The notes under the pieces: model-generated
Seen by the model: only the letters and a program-made list of their open reading frames with translations
The model's database searches: none
What the model was told of the DNA's origin: nothing
Part shown: one piece after another, positions 9,141 to 18,343 of the stretch
How positions within the stretch are numbered: the first letter of the stretch is position 1
Layout of the letters: each line of letters begins with the position of its first letter
NCBI GenBank assembly: GCA_910588375.1
Contig: CAJUQA010000002.1
Location: forward strand, 207,183-271,182
Length of the DNA stretch: 64,000 bases
Reading direction: 5' to 3'
Source: an uncultured Odoribacter sp.
Lineage (GTDB): Bacteria; Bacteroidota; Bacteroidia; Bacteroidales; Marinifilaceae
Position numbers and translations under genes: made by a program

Positions 9141-9156
9141 AAAAACGTACGTTTTT
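9141..9156. repeat. Perfect palindrome 2, AAAAACGTACGTTTTT
   Basis: A 16-nt perfect palindrome with the same core as the site at 9022-9039. It sits about 100 bp before the HU-like gene and may be an operator for that gene. The rest of the gap 8798-9258 is A/T-rich, with a GGAGG-rich stretch at 9204-9235 that is too far from the start codon to be its ribosome site. Confidence 0.7.
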
Positions 9157-9258
9157 TTGGTGAAAATTTAAAAAGGTATGGAAATCCGTCTTCCCGAAAG
9201 GAAAGGAGGTCAATAAAAGGGAGGTACGTTTATTTATTCATTATTAAAAAGAAAAACT

Positions 9259-9711
9259 ATGACATTACTTTACAAGAAAATCCAGCGGGTGAATCCATTA
9301 AAGAAGGATGAACCGCGCAAATGGTATCCGGTCGTGAAAAGTCTGGGTACATTGAGTGAGAAAGAGGTTGCCAAACGTATTTCCGATGAAACGACCCTGA
9401 ACCCGAAAGAGGCGGAGATGGCTTTGGCTCAGTTAGAGAAAGTGCTGGTCAGCGGATTGTTGGACGGCTATACGGTGAAAATTGGCGCCTGGGGGACATT
9501 CCAGGTAACAGTGAATGCTAACGGCGCAGATACCGAGAAAGAAGCTACAGCTTCAAAAATAACGAAAGTAAATATCCGTTTCACTGCCGGAAAGTCTTTG
9601 CGGGAAGCCGCCCAGAAAGCCACTTTCCGCTCGGCGGCGGACATTGCCGGAGGCAACAACGGTAGCGGTGCCGTAGAAACTCCCGGAAGTGGAGAGACAG
9701 GGGAAAGTTAA
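9259..9711 (+). CDS. HU-related DNA-binding protein, Bacteroidota type
   Basis: A 150-residue member of the HU/IHF fold family that Bacteroidota carry in many copies (HU-rel type). The N-terminus MTLLYKKIQRVNPLKKDEP is characteristic of that subgroup. The HU-like core covers roughly residues 30-125, with a dimerisation helix pair, GAWGTFQVTVNANG and VNIRFTAGKSLREA. The last 20 residues form a Gly/Asn/Ser-rich tail. It probably binds and bends DNA in the nucleoid. Two perfect ACGT palindromes lie upstream, and a cluster of strong inverted repeats follows the stop codon. Whether it regulates itself through the palindromes is only a guess. Confidence 0.88.
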   Translation: MTLLYKKIQRVNPLKKDEPRKWYPVVKSLGTLSEKEVAKRISDETTLNPKEAEMALAQLEKVLVSGLLDGYTVKIGAWGTFQVTVNANGADTEKEATASKITKVNIRFTAGKSLREAAQKATFRSAADIAGGNNGSGAVETPGSGETGES

Positions 9712-9724
9712 TCCCCTTTTAACC

Positions 9725-9827
9725 ATGCCCAAGATAGGTTGTCTACCTTGGGCATCTTCTTGCCCCTACCTTGCCCAAGGTATCGGGGGTGTCTCGGGCA
9801 AGGTAACAGGGAGGGGATGGGCATCCC
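9725..9827. repeat. Cluster of three inverted repeats after the HU-like gene
   Basis: Three hairpins lie within about 100 bp. The first pairs 9725-9733 (ATGCCCAAG) with 9747-9755. The second pairs 9767-9776 (TACCTTGCCC) with 9796-9805. The third pairs 9814-9819 (GGGATG) with 9822-9827. The second hairpin also contains its own palindrome, TACCTTGCCCAAGGTA, so its left arm can fold two ways. The word GCCCAAG or its complement recurs across hairpins, so strands can exchange partners. None has a clear T-tract, so simple termination is not well supported. Confidence 0.65.
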
Positions 9828-9899
9828 ACCATTAGGTACAAAAAGAAAGTTAAAAAGTGAAAGAGTTGAATTGAGTATTAATGATAAAAACAGAAAAAT

Positions 9900-12407
9900 A
9901 TGAAAAGATTATTGTATTTGACGTTGTGCCTGTCACTATTGGCAGGATGCAGCAAGGATAAAATCGAAGAAGACACGCCGGTACCGCCGGAAGACGTCAT
10001 TTTGGAACTCTCGGCAACGGACCTCGTTTTTGAGTCCGGTGGCGGAAAGCAGGAGTTTACCATTTCGTGCAACACGGACTGGACGCTTACAAACGAAAGC
10101 GACTGGTGTACGACAGATGTCACCTCCGGCAACGGCGACAAGACTGTTACCGTAACGGTTGCCACTTCCGCCGAGACGGAAGACCGAAACCTGAATCTTT
10201 CCGTAACGGCGGGAGAGCGGACTGGCATACTTACCGTGACCGAAAAGCACGGCAACGCGCTGATTATGGCCAAGGACAAATTCGACCTGCCGCAGGACGG
10301 CGGGGACGTGGCGATTGACGTCAAAAGCGATGTGGAGGAGGTCATCATCCCCGACGAATACAAGTCGTGGATTACGTTGGCTCCCGACACGAGGGCGGCA
10401 CAGATTAAGTGCTACGTTTTCATCATTTTGGAGAAGAAAGGTAAGGACGGGAGACGGGGATATATCATTTTCAAGAGTGGCGAACGGAGCGATACGGTAT
10501 TCATTTTCCAAGCGCCCGAAGAACGATTGATTTTATCGGAAGATACATGCCATGTATCGAGCAAGGGCGGGGATTTGACAGTCGAGTTAAAGACTAAGAT
10601 TGCCTATGACGTGACCATTCCTCCCGCTGCTGCCTCATGGATTAGCCGGATAACGGAACACTCTTTCCGAACCGACCGGTTGAAACTACACATCGAGGCT
10701 GACAGCATCGCCGACCGGAGCGCGGAGATTGTGATTAAAAACCGGTATGGCGATGAGATAGATACCCTATACATCCAGCAAACTGCCCCGCAATCGCCCA
10801 AAGAAAACATCACGGCGGCATTCGACCCCGCTTTTGCAGGCTTGTTGCAGCGGAAAGGTTACATTCCCGATTCCACGCGCATATTAATAGAGGACGTTCA
10901 GGGCATTGACTCCCTCAACGTCGGTGGAACGTATGAGGATTGGAAAGCAGAAAAAGGCTTGACCTCCTTGGCGGGGATAGAATACTTTGAATCGTTGACG
11001 AAATTGTATTGTGCTTACAATCGACTGACGGCTTTGGATGTGAGTAAGAATACAGTATTGAAGGATTTATGGTGTTTTTCTAATAAACTCGCTTCGTTAG
11101 ATGTAAGTAAAAATTTGAATTTGAGTAATTTGAGTTGCGCTAATAATCAATTAACGTTTTTAAATGTGAGTAACACTACTGCATTGTCTAATTTATTTTG
11201 TGACAATAATCAGCTTGAATCTTTAGATATAAGCCAAAATACGTTATTGAATTATTTGGGTTGTGAATTTAATCCCGGAAATGAAAAAGGTATTTTCTCT
11301 ATAACAGTTTGGAATAATTATGAAAATAAGCTTTCTATTTCTAGATCTTGGAATTATGATGGGGAAAAAGTTATTGTCAGAATATTAAATGATGAATATG
11401 GAGAAAATATAACATCAAGTTTTGACCCGTTTTTTGCTAAAATATTACAAGAAAAAGATTATATACCCGATGCTACATATATTGTTGTTGCTGATGTAAA
11501 AGATATTGACGTTTTGGATGTTGGAGGTACACAAGAAGATTATGATAGCGGAAAAGGTCTTACTTCTTTAAATGGGATAGAGCATTTTAAATCGCTAAGA
11601 GAATTGTATTGCAATTTTAATCAATTATCCTCTTTGAATTTAAGTAATAATACGAAATTAACTTGGTTATGGTGCTTCTCTAATCAATTATCTTCATTGG
11701 ATATAAGTAAAAATTTGATTTTGGGTGATTTAGATTGTCGTTCCAATCACTTAACCACGTTAGATGTGAGTAAAAATACGGTTTTGTCTACTTTATTTTG
11801 TTCTAATAATCAATTATCATCCTTGGATGTAAGTAAAAACGTTGTTTTAACGATGTTGGGATGTTATAACAATCACTTAACCACTTTGGATGTGAGTAAA
11901 AATATTGATTTAACTGATTTAGATTGTTCTGTCAATAAACTTACCTCTTTAAATATAGATAATAATATTGCTTTAATTAATTTAGATTGCAGTAATAATC
12001 TATTAACTTCTATAGATGTAACCAAAAACTTAGCGTTAGTAGAATTATCGTGTACTTCAAATCAGCTGACTACTGTTGATGTAAGCCATAATATTGCTTT
12101 AACAGCGTTAAGGTGTGGTTATAATCAGTTGTCTTCATTGAATTTGGGTAAAAACACGACTTTGACTCAGATAGCTTGTATGGTTAATCAATTATCTTCT
12201 TTAGATATTAGATATAATACAAAATTAAAATGGTTGTATTGTTTTGAAAATCCCGGAGATGGAGAAAGTCTTTTTCCTGTGACAGCTTGGTTTGACAATA
12301 ATACAATTCCAGCAAATATGGAATTGTATTTTAGTGATACTTCTGATGGCAATAGCTGGAATTATGATGGCAAAACTATTACCATAGACTTCCGCAAAGC
12401 GGAGTGA
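9900..12407 (+). CDS. BACON and leucine-rich-repeat lipoprotein
   Basis: An 835-residue predicted surface lipoprotein. The signal peptide ends in the lipobox LLAGC (Cys17). Residues about 35-290 hold three BACON-like beta-sandwich modules, a fold often used by Bacteroidota surface proteins to bind glycans or mucin. The rest is two related blocks. Each opens with a head segment (SFDPFFAKILQEKDYIPDAT in the second, AFDPAFAGLLQRKGYIPDST in the first), continues with 21-residue leucine-rich repeats of the form LDVSKNxxLxxLxCxxNQL, and closes with a WNYDGK-like cap. The first block has about 5 repeats, the second about 11. Base composition drops sharply to A/T-rich at about 11,050, inside the first block. 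The protein is probably a surface binding protein; no ligand can be named. Confidence 0.85.
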   Translation: MKRLLYLTLCLSLLAGCSKDKIEEDTPVPPEDVILELSATDLVFESGGGKQEFTISCNTDWTLTNESDWCTTDVTSGNGDKTVTVTVATSAETEDRNLNLSVTAGERTGILTVTEKHGNALIMAKDKFDLPQDGGDVAIDVKSDVEEVIIPDEYKSWITLAPDTRAAQIKCYVFIILEKKGKDGRRGYIIFKSGERSDTVFIFQAPEERLILSEDTCHVSSKGGDLTVELKTKIAYDVTIPPAAASWISRITEHSFRTDRLKLHIEADSIADRSAEIVIKNRYGDEIDTLYIQQTAPQSPKENITAAFDPAFAGLLQRKGYIPDSTRILIEDVQGIDSLNVGGTYEDWKAEKGLTSLAGIEYFESLTKLYCAYNRLTALDVSKNTVLKDLWCFSNKLASLDVSKNLNLSNLSCANNQLTFLNVSNTTALSNLFCDNNQLESLDISQNTLLNYLGCEFNPGNEKGIFSITVWNNYENKLSISRSWNYDGEKVIVRILNDEYGENITSSFDPFFAKILQEKDYIPDATYIVVADVKDIDVLDVGGTQEDYDSGKGLTSLNGIEHFKSLRELYCNFNQLSSLNLSNNTKLTWLWCFSNQLSSLDISKNLILGDLDCRSNHLTTLDVSKNTVLSTLFCSNNQLSSLDVSKNVVLTMLGCYNNHLTTLDVSKNIDLTDLDCSVNKLTSLNIDNNIALINLDCSNNLLTSIDVTKNLALVELSCTSNQLTTVDVSHNIALTALRCGYNQLSSLNLGKNTTLTQIACMVNQLSSLDIRYNTKLKWLYCFENPGDGESLFPVTAWFDNNTIPANMELYFSDTSDGNSWNYDGKTITIDFRKAE

Positions 12408-12451
12408 TAAAGAGAGTTGAAAAGGTTGAAGGATTGGATGAATTAAAAAGT

Positions 12452-12480
12452 GAAAGGGAGAGTCTTCTCCCTTTCTTTTT
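12452..12480. terminator. Intrinsic terminator after the LRR lipoprotein gene
   Basis: A 10-bp perfect stem pairs GAAAGGGAGA (12452-12461) with TCTCCCTTTC (12466-12475) around the loop GTCT, followed by TTTTT. It ends the plus-strand lipoprotein transcript. It lies just before the 3' end of the convergent ATPase gene and may serve both. Confidence 0.85.
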
Positions 12481-12484
12481 GGGG

Positions 12485-13648
12485 TTAGGATTGCGTCAAA
12501 TTATACTCTTTATTTCCATATAGTTTATTTATCCACATGGCAAAAAGTTTGTCCGTAATGGCAAAGAAATTGTCAATTTCGGTGATGATGTCTTTTTCGA
12601 GCAGTTTTTTCACCGCCGACTGGACGGAACTTGCCGAGGTCAGGCTGTGTCGCTTGATGAATGCCGCCGAAGTGATGCGTTCCGCTTCGCCGTCTTTGGC
12701 AATGGCATAAAGTAATTCTTTTTGTTTTTCGGGTATGTTCGACAGTATCTCGCGAAAAATCGTGTCATTTGAGGCTATCATGTTGTCAATGGCGGTCCGG
12801 AGGGTGACGAGCGTACACTCTTCGCCTTCGGGTGTGTCGGCGAATGCTTCGTTGAAAGTTTTTTGAATGTAATAGGTGTGTCCCTTGAATAGTCTATAGA
12901 CTTTCTCTACATTGTGGGACGTGATTTGTCGGTTGCGTTTCTCAAAATGCCCGACGATAAACGGGATGTAGATTTCCGGATCAATTGCTTTCAGTTCCAG
13001 TATATCTGCGCTGTGATAGAAAGGTCGTGCCGCCGAGGTGAACATTTCCTGCATCATGTGCCGCTCGCTGCCTGCAAAGATAAAATGGCAGTTGTCCAAT
13101 TTCTGGATATGGGTTCGTAGTTGCGCCTCAATGTTTTTTTCCGGATAGCGGGCAATCTGCTGAAATTCGTCGATTGCCACGATGCACGGTTTATCCGCAT
13201 GTGCAAGGTAGTGGAAGATTTCATCCAATGTATATTCCGGACGGTTGATGTCGCCTAATTCCACATTGAAAGTGGGCGTTCCCGAAATGGGATCGAAACC
13301 GAATTTGCCGCTGATAGACCTGATAGTCTGAATGAACAGGTCTGCCATTTTTTTACTGCGGGGTAAAAGTGTTTCGTATATTTCACGCCCCAGCAGATAG
13401 GTAAATTCCCGCAGGCTGGATGTATGAAGAATATCGATGAAGAATGTATAATATTCTTTGGCAAGGTCGGATTTGTCGTAACAGAATTGAATCAATCCGG
13501 TTTTCCCCATGCGCCGGGGCGAAATGATTACCAGATTGTTGCCGTTGGTTATGGACTTGATGAGACGGGCGGATTCCGTCACCCTATCACAGAAATATTC
13601 CGGTTGTATTTTGCCCGTTACAATAAACGGATTGGTCGCTTTTGCCAT
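12485..13648 (-). CDS. AAA ATPase of the archaeal-type ATPase family
   Basis: A roughly 387-residue P-loop protein (ATPase_2-type family, common in Bacteroidota and archaea). Walker A is SPRRMGKTGLI at about residues 43-53 and Walker B is CIVAIDEFQQI; a C-terminal winged-helix segment follows (TSAAFIKRHSLTSASSVQSA). I chose the start at MAKATNPFIV, the usual N-terminus of the family; an in-frame ATG 21 nt upstream adds MSKNNRH. Function is unknown, with proposed roles in DNA transactions or mobile elements. It stands alone between terminators. Confidence 0.8.
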   Translation of the reverse strand: MAKATNPFIVTGKIQPEYFCDRVTESARLIKSITNGNNLVIISPRRMGKTGLIQFCYDKSDLAKEYYTFFIDILHTSSLREFTYLLGREIYETLLPRSKKMADLFIQTIRSISGKFGFDPISGTPTFNVELGDINRPEYTLDEIFHYLAHADKPCIVAIDEFQQIARYPEKNIEAQLRTHIQKLDNCHFIFAGSERHMMQEMFTSAARPFYHSADILELKAIDPEIYIPFIVGHFEKRNRQITSHNVEKVYRLFKGHTYYIQKTFNEAFADTPEGEECTLVTLRTAIDNMIASNDTIFREILSNIPEKQKELLYAIAKDGEAERITSAAFIKRHSLTSASSVQSAVKKLLEKDIITEIDNFFAITDKLFAMWINKLYGNKEYNLTQS

Positions 13649-13775
13649 GTGCCGATTGTTTTTGGACAAATATAATTATTCGATACGAATTATGCAAATC
13701 GAATAATCATCTGTCAGGTGCAGAACAAAAGCACTAAACAAGTCTCAAAAATGTGAGAATAGAGAAAATGAAAAT

Positions 13776-13816
13776 AAACACCCTCGTTTCGGTGTGCTAC
13801 TGAAACGAGGGTGTTT
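13776..13816 (-). terminator. Strong terminator after the hut operon
   Basis: A 15-bp perfect stem pairs 13776-13790 with 13802-13816 around an 11-nt loop. On the minus strand it ends in GTTTATTTTC. It lies 15 nt after the ftcD stop codon and closes the hutI-ftcD transcript. Confidence 0.9.
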
Positions 13817-13830
13817 TATAAGTAGAAAGA

Positions 13831-15534
13831 TTAAATCTTGCTATTTACGATTTCGAGGATTTCGGATTCAAGGCGGTTGGCCTTTGCGACGATTTCTTCG
13901 CCCTGACGGATGATGTCGGCAGCAAAGGCTTTGTCGTCGAGACCGGCGGCATTGATTTTGACGTTGAGGAAAGCACCCATCACGCCGGCACGGGCAGCGA
14001 GTGCACCGACCCCGGCATCGGTGACGGAGTTCGGATTACCGGTTTCCGCCATGGCTTTGGCTACGGACATACATTCGTAACAGAGGCGCAACGTTTTGAA
14101 AGGCACTTCGGTGGCGTAACGCGTGGCGTCCTGTACAGCTTGTTGGCGAGCCGCTTTTTCCGCTTCCGTCTTTTTCGGTAGACTGAAAGCATCCATAATT
14201 CGGTTGAAAGCGTTGGTATCCTCGTCAACCAATTTAATCAATTCTGTTTGGTAGGCTTTTCCTTTTTCCGCCCAGTCGCTGAATTCTTCCCACCGTTCAT
14301 CCCAGCCTCGCTTGTGGGAGGAGAGGTTGGCCACCATGCTACCAAGAGCAGCTCCAAGGGCACCCATATAGGCCGAAATCGAACCACCACCGGGGGCCGG
14401 TGATTCCGATGCTGTTTCATCGGCAAAATCGGTGAGCGTCATGTCCACTAATTTCTTTTTGCCTTTGTCGGCTTCTTTTTCCAGGATGTATTCTATGATT
14501 TTTTTGTCCGGCTCAAAGGGATACAGTTCATCCAATCCCAGTGATTTTACGGCAATTTTGATAAGTTCTTTGTCTGATACGCCGGTAGAACGTTGCTGTT
14601 TGCGGAGGAAATAGCGTCCGGCATCCAACATGGCCTGTAAGGGGAGAACGCCCACCAATTCGGAACCGGTGACCCGTACGCCGCGGTCGGCCGCCTTACA
14701 GCATACCTCGTCAAATGCTTCGTGCATGGAGGTTACGGAAATGTCCGTCAAGTTCATGGATATTTGGGCGATGCCGTATTCTTCGATAAACCAGCCGATG
14801 GCCTTCACGGATTTCAACGTACCGGGAATCATCACCGGTTTTCCGTTTTCGTCCAGCACTTTTTTGCCGGTAATGGGATTTCCCTCGCGTTTCACCCGTC
14901 CGCGTTCGCGCACGTCAAAGGCAATGGCATTGGCCCGGCGGGTGGAGGTGGTGTTTAGGTTCACATTGTAGGCCACTAAGAAATTGCGGGCACCAACAGC
15001 TGTCGCTCCGGTTTTGGCTGTCCAGTCGTTAAGTTCGCGGGGACCGAAATCGGGATGCCATTGTTCGCTGCCGAGACGCTCGCCCAAGGCCTCATATTCT
15101 CCGGCGCGGCAAGTAGCCAGATTCTTGCGTTCGGGTGCGAATGCCGCACTCTCGTAACAATACACGGGGATGCTCAATTCTTCACCGATGCGCTTTGCCA
15201 GTTTACGGGCATATTCCACGGTTTCTTCCATGGTGATGTTGGATACCGGTACGAGCGGACAAACGTCCGTAGCACCAAAGCGGGGATGGGCTCCTTTGTG
15301 TTTCGTCATGTCAATCAGTTCGGCGGCTTTCTTCACAGCGCGAAAGGCCGCTTCGCAGATAGGCTCCGGTTCGCCGACCATCGTGACAACGGTACGATTG
15401 GTGGCTTTCCCCGGGTCAACATCTATTACACTGATGCCTTCCACTGTTTTCATGGCATCCGTTATCTGATTGATGATATGCATGTCGTTCCCTTCACTGA
15501 AATTCGGAACGCATTCGATAAGTTGTTTTTTCAT
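13831..15534 (-). CDS. ftcD: Glutamate formimidoyltransferase / cyclodeaminase
   Basis: A 567-residue bifunctional enzyme. The N-terminal formiminotransferase (residues about 1-330, with LIECVPNFSEGND and HKGAHPRFGATDVCP) moves the formimino group from N-formimino-glutamate to tetrahydrofolate. The C-terminal cyclodeaminase (about 360-567, with SPAPGGGSISAYMGALGAAL) closes the ring to methenyl-THF and releases ammonia. It links histidine breakdown to one-carbon metabolism. The gene is 24 nt after hutI and forms a two-gene operon with it; hutH and hutU are not in the window. Confidence 0.93.
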   Translation of the reverse strand: MKKQLIECVPNFSEGNDMHIINQITDAMKTVEGISVIDVDPGKATNRTVVTMVGEPEPICEAAFRAVKKAAELIDMTKHKGAHPRFGATDVCPLVPVSNITMEETVEYARKLAKRIGEELSIPVYCYESAAFAPERKNLATCRAGEYEALGERLGSEQWHPDFGPRELNDWTAKTGATAVGARNFLVAYNVNLNTTSTRRANAIAFDVRERGRVKREGNPITGKKVLDENGKPVMIPGTLKSVKAIGWFIEEYGIAQISMNLTDISVTSMHEAFDEVCCKAADRGVRVTGSELVGVLPLQAMLDAGRYFLRKQQRSTGVSDKELIKIAVKSLGLDELYPFEPDKKIIEYILEKEADKGKKKLVDMTLTDFADETASESPAPGGGSISAYMGALGAALGSMVANLSSHKRGWDERWEEFSDWAEKGKAYQTELIKLVDEDTNAFNRIMDAFSLPKKTEAEKAARQQAVQDATRYATEVPFKTLRLCYECMSVAKAMAETGNPNSVTDAGVGALAARAGVMGAFLNVKINAAGLDDKAFAADIIRQGEEIVAKANRLESEILEIVNSKI

Positions 15535-15558
15535 ATGTGATGTTTCTTTATTGATTTG

Positions 15559-16809
15559 TTACAGCTGTTTTCCTTGCAAAAAGACACGGTCTATAAGGTT
15601 GCTACCGTAAGCATAGGGTAAGTATTCTATACCGGATATGGGTTTGGTTATATAAAAGTTTGCAAGTTTACCGACCTCGATACTTCCGGCTTTTTCCTCT
15701 ACACCCATAGCATAGGCTGAGTTCAGAGTAGTGGCATTGATGACTTCTTCGGGCAGCATCTTATAATTGATACATCCCAGAGACATCACAAACTTCATAT
15801 TTCCGGAAGGAGAGGAGCCCGGATTATAATCGGAGGCCAACGCAATGGGTAGGCCGGCGTTAATCATGCTTCTAACCGGAGAATAAGGCATGTTTAAGAA
15901 GAATGCAGCTCCCGGCAGAATAGTCGGCATGGTGTCACTATCCAATAAACAGGCTATCTCTTCCTGACCAATATATTCAAGATGATCTACCGAAATGGCG
16001 TTATATTTTACTCCGACCTGAACACCTCCCGAATAGTCCAGTTCATTGGCATGTATTTTGGCACGCATGCCGTATTTCATGCCGGCATTCAATATCCTGT
16101 CCGTGTCTTCTACTGTAAAGAAACCCTTGTCGCAGAATACATCGATGTAATCTGCCAAATCCTCTGCCGCTATGGCAGGAATCATTTCATTGATAATCAG
16201 ATTGACGTATTCGGTTTGCCTGCCTTTATATTCGGCCGGAACAGCATGGGCGCCTAAAAATGTCGCTTTTATCAACAGGGGCGTGGTTTCTTTTAGCCGG
16301 CGGATAACCCGGAGCATTTTCAGTTCGCTTTCCGTATCCAACCCATACCCGCTTTTAATCTCCACGGCACCGGTTCCGAAAGAGGCGATTTCTTCTATAC
16401 GGGCATAAGCGTCTTCATATAGTTCTTCTTCGGAAGCGTGCCGAATTCGTTCGGCAGAATTCAGGATACCTCCGCCTCGTTGGGCAATCTCTTCATAAGA
16501 AAGTCCGCGTATTTTGTCAATGTATTCTATTTCCCTGCTACCGGCATAGACCAAATGGGTGTGGGAATCACAAAAAGAGGGTAGAACGAGCCGTCCGCTG
16601 GCATCGATTTCCTGTAACAAGTCTGTTTCTTCCAGTTTGCTGTAATCCAAGTCTTCCATTTTCCCGAAAGCGGCAATTCTTTCATCCTCGATTAGCAAAT
16701 AGGCATTATCCATATGGGGCAGAACAGACATCTCTTTTCCTGCTACCCACTTGCGGGGTGAGGTTCCGACTTGTACTAATTGTTTTATATTCGTTATCAG
16801 TGTTTTCAT
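15559..16809 (-). CDS. hutI: Imidazolonepropionase HutI
   Basis: A 416-residue amidohydrolase that opens imidazolone-5-propionate to N-formimino-L-glutamate, the third step of histidine degradation. The metal-binding SHTHLVYAGSRE motif follows LVLPSFCD, and later HANELDYSGG and VDHLEY match HutI. The product is the substrate of the FtcD enzyme encoded just downstream. About 100 nt separate it from rodA upstream, with no evident promoter, so it could be read from the cell-shape operon or have its own start. Confidence 0.93.
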   Translation of the reverse strand: MKTLITNIKQLVQVGTSPRKWVAGKEMSVLPHMDNAYLLIEDERIAAFGKMEDLDYSKLEETDLLQEIDASGRLVLPSFCDSHTHLVYAGSREIEYIDKIRGLSYEEIAQRGGGILNSAERIRHASEEELYEDAYARIEEIASFGTGAVEIKSGYGLDTESELKMLRVIRRLKETTPLLIKATFLGAHAVPAEYKGRQTEYVNLIINEMIPAIAAEDLADYIDVFCDKGFFTVEDTDRILNAGMKYGMRAKIHANELDYSGGVQVGVKYNAISVDHLEYIGQEEIACLLDSDTMPTILPGAAFFLNMPYSPVRSMINAGLPIALASDYNPGSSPSGNMKFVMSLGCINYKMLPEEVINATTLNSAYAMGVEEKAGSIEVGKLANFYITKPISGIEYLPYAYGSNLIDRVFLQGKQL

Positions 16810-16910
16810 TTCAGACTTACGGTTTTATTTACGAAAGCCCTAAAGTAGGGAAAAAGATCGGAATTTAAAACGTTTGTACCGAAACAAATCCCCACTGTCT
16901 GTCTGCGCTG

Positions 16911-18332
16911 TTAACTGAACACCTGTAAACGGTTGGCATCTAAACGAAGAAATATAAAAATCAACAGCGTAAATGCCCATAAAGAAGAACCGCCGTAGCT
17001 GAAAAAGGGGAGTGGAATGCCGATGACGGGCGCAATGCCGATTGTCATTCCGACATTGATTGCCACATGAAAAAAGAGAATGCACGCTACACTATATCCA
17101 TATACGCGGGAGAAGTCGGAACGCTGTCGTTCGGCCAAAGTAATAATTCTCAAGATAAACGCCAGAAACAGTAAGATGACTACCGTACTTCCTATAAATC
17201 CCCATTCTTCGCCTACAGTACAGAAAATAAAGTCCGTGCTCTGTTCCGGCACGAAATTGAATTTAGTCTGTGTGCCCTGTAGAAAACCTTTTCCGGAAAA
17301 ACCGCCGGAACCGATGGCTATCTTCGACTGATTCACGTTGTAGCCGGCGCCGGTCAAATCGCTTTCAATACCCAAGAGATTGTTGATACGGTCCTTCTGG
17401 TGGGGTTGTAATTTGTCAAAAGCATAGTCCACAGTAATGGTGGCTCCGATACAAAGCCAGGATGCCAGCATGACCAAGAGGATATGTCTCATCTTCCGCT
17501 TGTAAATAAAATAGATGCCGAACAGATTCATCAACAGATAGGAGTAGAGCAAAATCCGCTCGTCCGGTATTGTAAGTGCAAACAGCCAGCGGACAAACAG
17601 GAAAAAAACAATACATCCCGCCAGAAAAATGACGATGCGGTATAGTTCGTACTTGTTCTGTCTATAATATAAGAAAGCTACCAACGTACTTCCAATGATG
17701 ATAATCAATACGGTCAACGGGCTGTACAATAGTGTAAAAATGAAAAGAATTACTGTAATGAAAAAAAGCAACAGTATCGAACCATGCAATCCCTCCCGAT
17801 ACATCACCAATAGAAACGAACTGTAAACCAAGGCCGAGCCCGTATCGTTTTGAAATATGATGAGAGCCGCCGGTATAAATAGCAACAAACCGACTTGAAG
17901 GAGACTGGAGAACCGCATCATTTTAAAACCGTGGCGGCTCATGACATTGGCGATGGCCAAGGCAGTGGCAAATTTAGCAAATTCGGCAGGTTGCAAGCGT
18001 ACACCACCCAATTCAAACCACGAGCGGGCACCGTGAACTTCTCTTCCAAACAGCAAAACCGAGACTAACAGGGCTATCAACAGACCGTAAATAATAAATG
18101 AAAATGCCGTAAAGAATTTACTATCGGTAAGCAGGATGAAAAATCCCAACACGAACGATGCTCCGATCCATATCAATTGTTTGCCGTATTTTTGGGAAAT
18201 ATCCAGAATATTGCTGTGGTTGTCGTCATATACGGCGGCATATATATTCAGCCATCCCATAAATACCAGCAATACATAAAAAAATATGGAAAGCCAGTCT
18301 AAATTTTTTATCAAATCATTTTGTCTGTTCAT
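16911..18332 (-). CDS. rodA: Rod-shape-determining glycosyltransferase RodA
   Basis: A 473-residue SEDS-family membrane protein with about ten hydrophobic helices. RodA polymerises lipid II into glycan strands during cell elongation, in complex with PBP2. The signature C-terminal region is readable (EQSTDFIFCTVGEEWGFIG, then IGIPLPFFSYGGSS). The gene starts 11 nt after the PBP2 gene, which supports RodA rather than FtsW. It is the last gene of the purH-mreB-mreC-mreD-mrdA-rodA operon. The protein is somewhat longer than enterobacterial RodA because of an extra middle segment with helices, as in other Bacteroidales. Confidence 0.93.
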   Translation of the reverse strand: MNRQNDLIKNLDWLSIFFYVLLVFMGWLNIYAAVYDDNHSNILDISQKYGKQLIWIGASFVLGFFILLTDSKFFTAFSFIIYGLLIALLVSVLLFGREVHGARSWFELGGVRLQPAEFAKFATALAIANVMSRHGFKMMRFSSLLQVGLLLFIPAALIIFQNDTGSALVYSSFLLVMYREGLHGSILLLFFITVILFIFTLLYSPLTVLIIIIGSTLVAFLYYRQNKYELYRIVIFLAGCIVFFLFVRWLFALTIPDERILLYSYLLMNLFGIYFIYKRKMRHILLVMLASWLCIGATITVDYAFDKLQPHQKDRINNLLGIESDLTGAGYNVNQSKIAIGSGGFSGKGFLQGTQTKFNFVPEQSTDFIFCTVGEEWGFIGSTVVILLFLAFILRIITLAERQRSDFSRVYGYSVACILFFHVAINVGMTIGIAPVIGIPLPFFSYGGSSLWAFTLLIFIFLRLDANRLQVFS

Positions 18333-18343
18333 GTCTGATTGTG

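Noticed and set aside
9204..9235. AGGAGGT-like ribosome sites before the HU-like gene
   Set aside because: They lie 25-50 nt before the start codon, too far to act as the ribosome site for 9259.
16840..17085. 81-residue ORF in the rodA end
   Set aside because: It is antisense-like frame text within rodA with no promoter or family.
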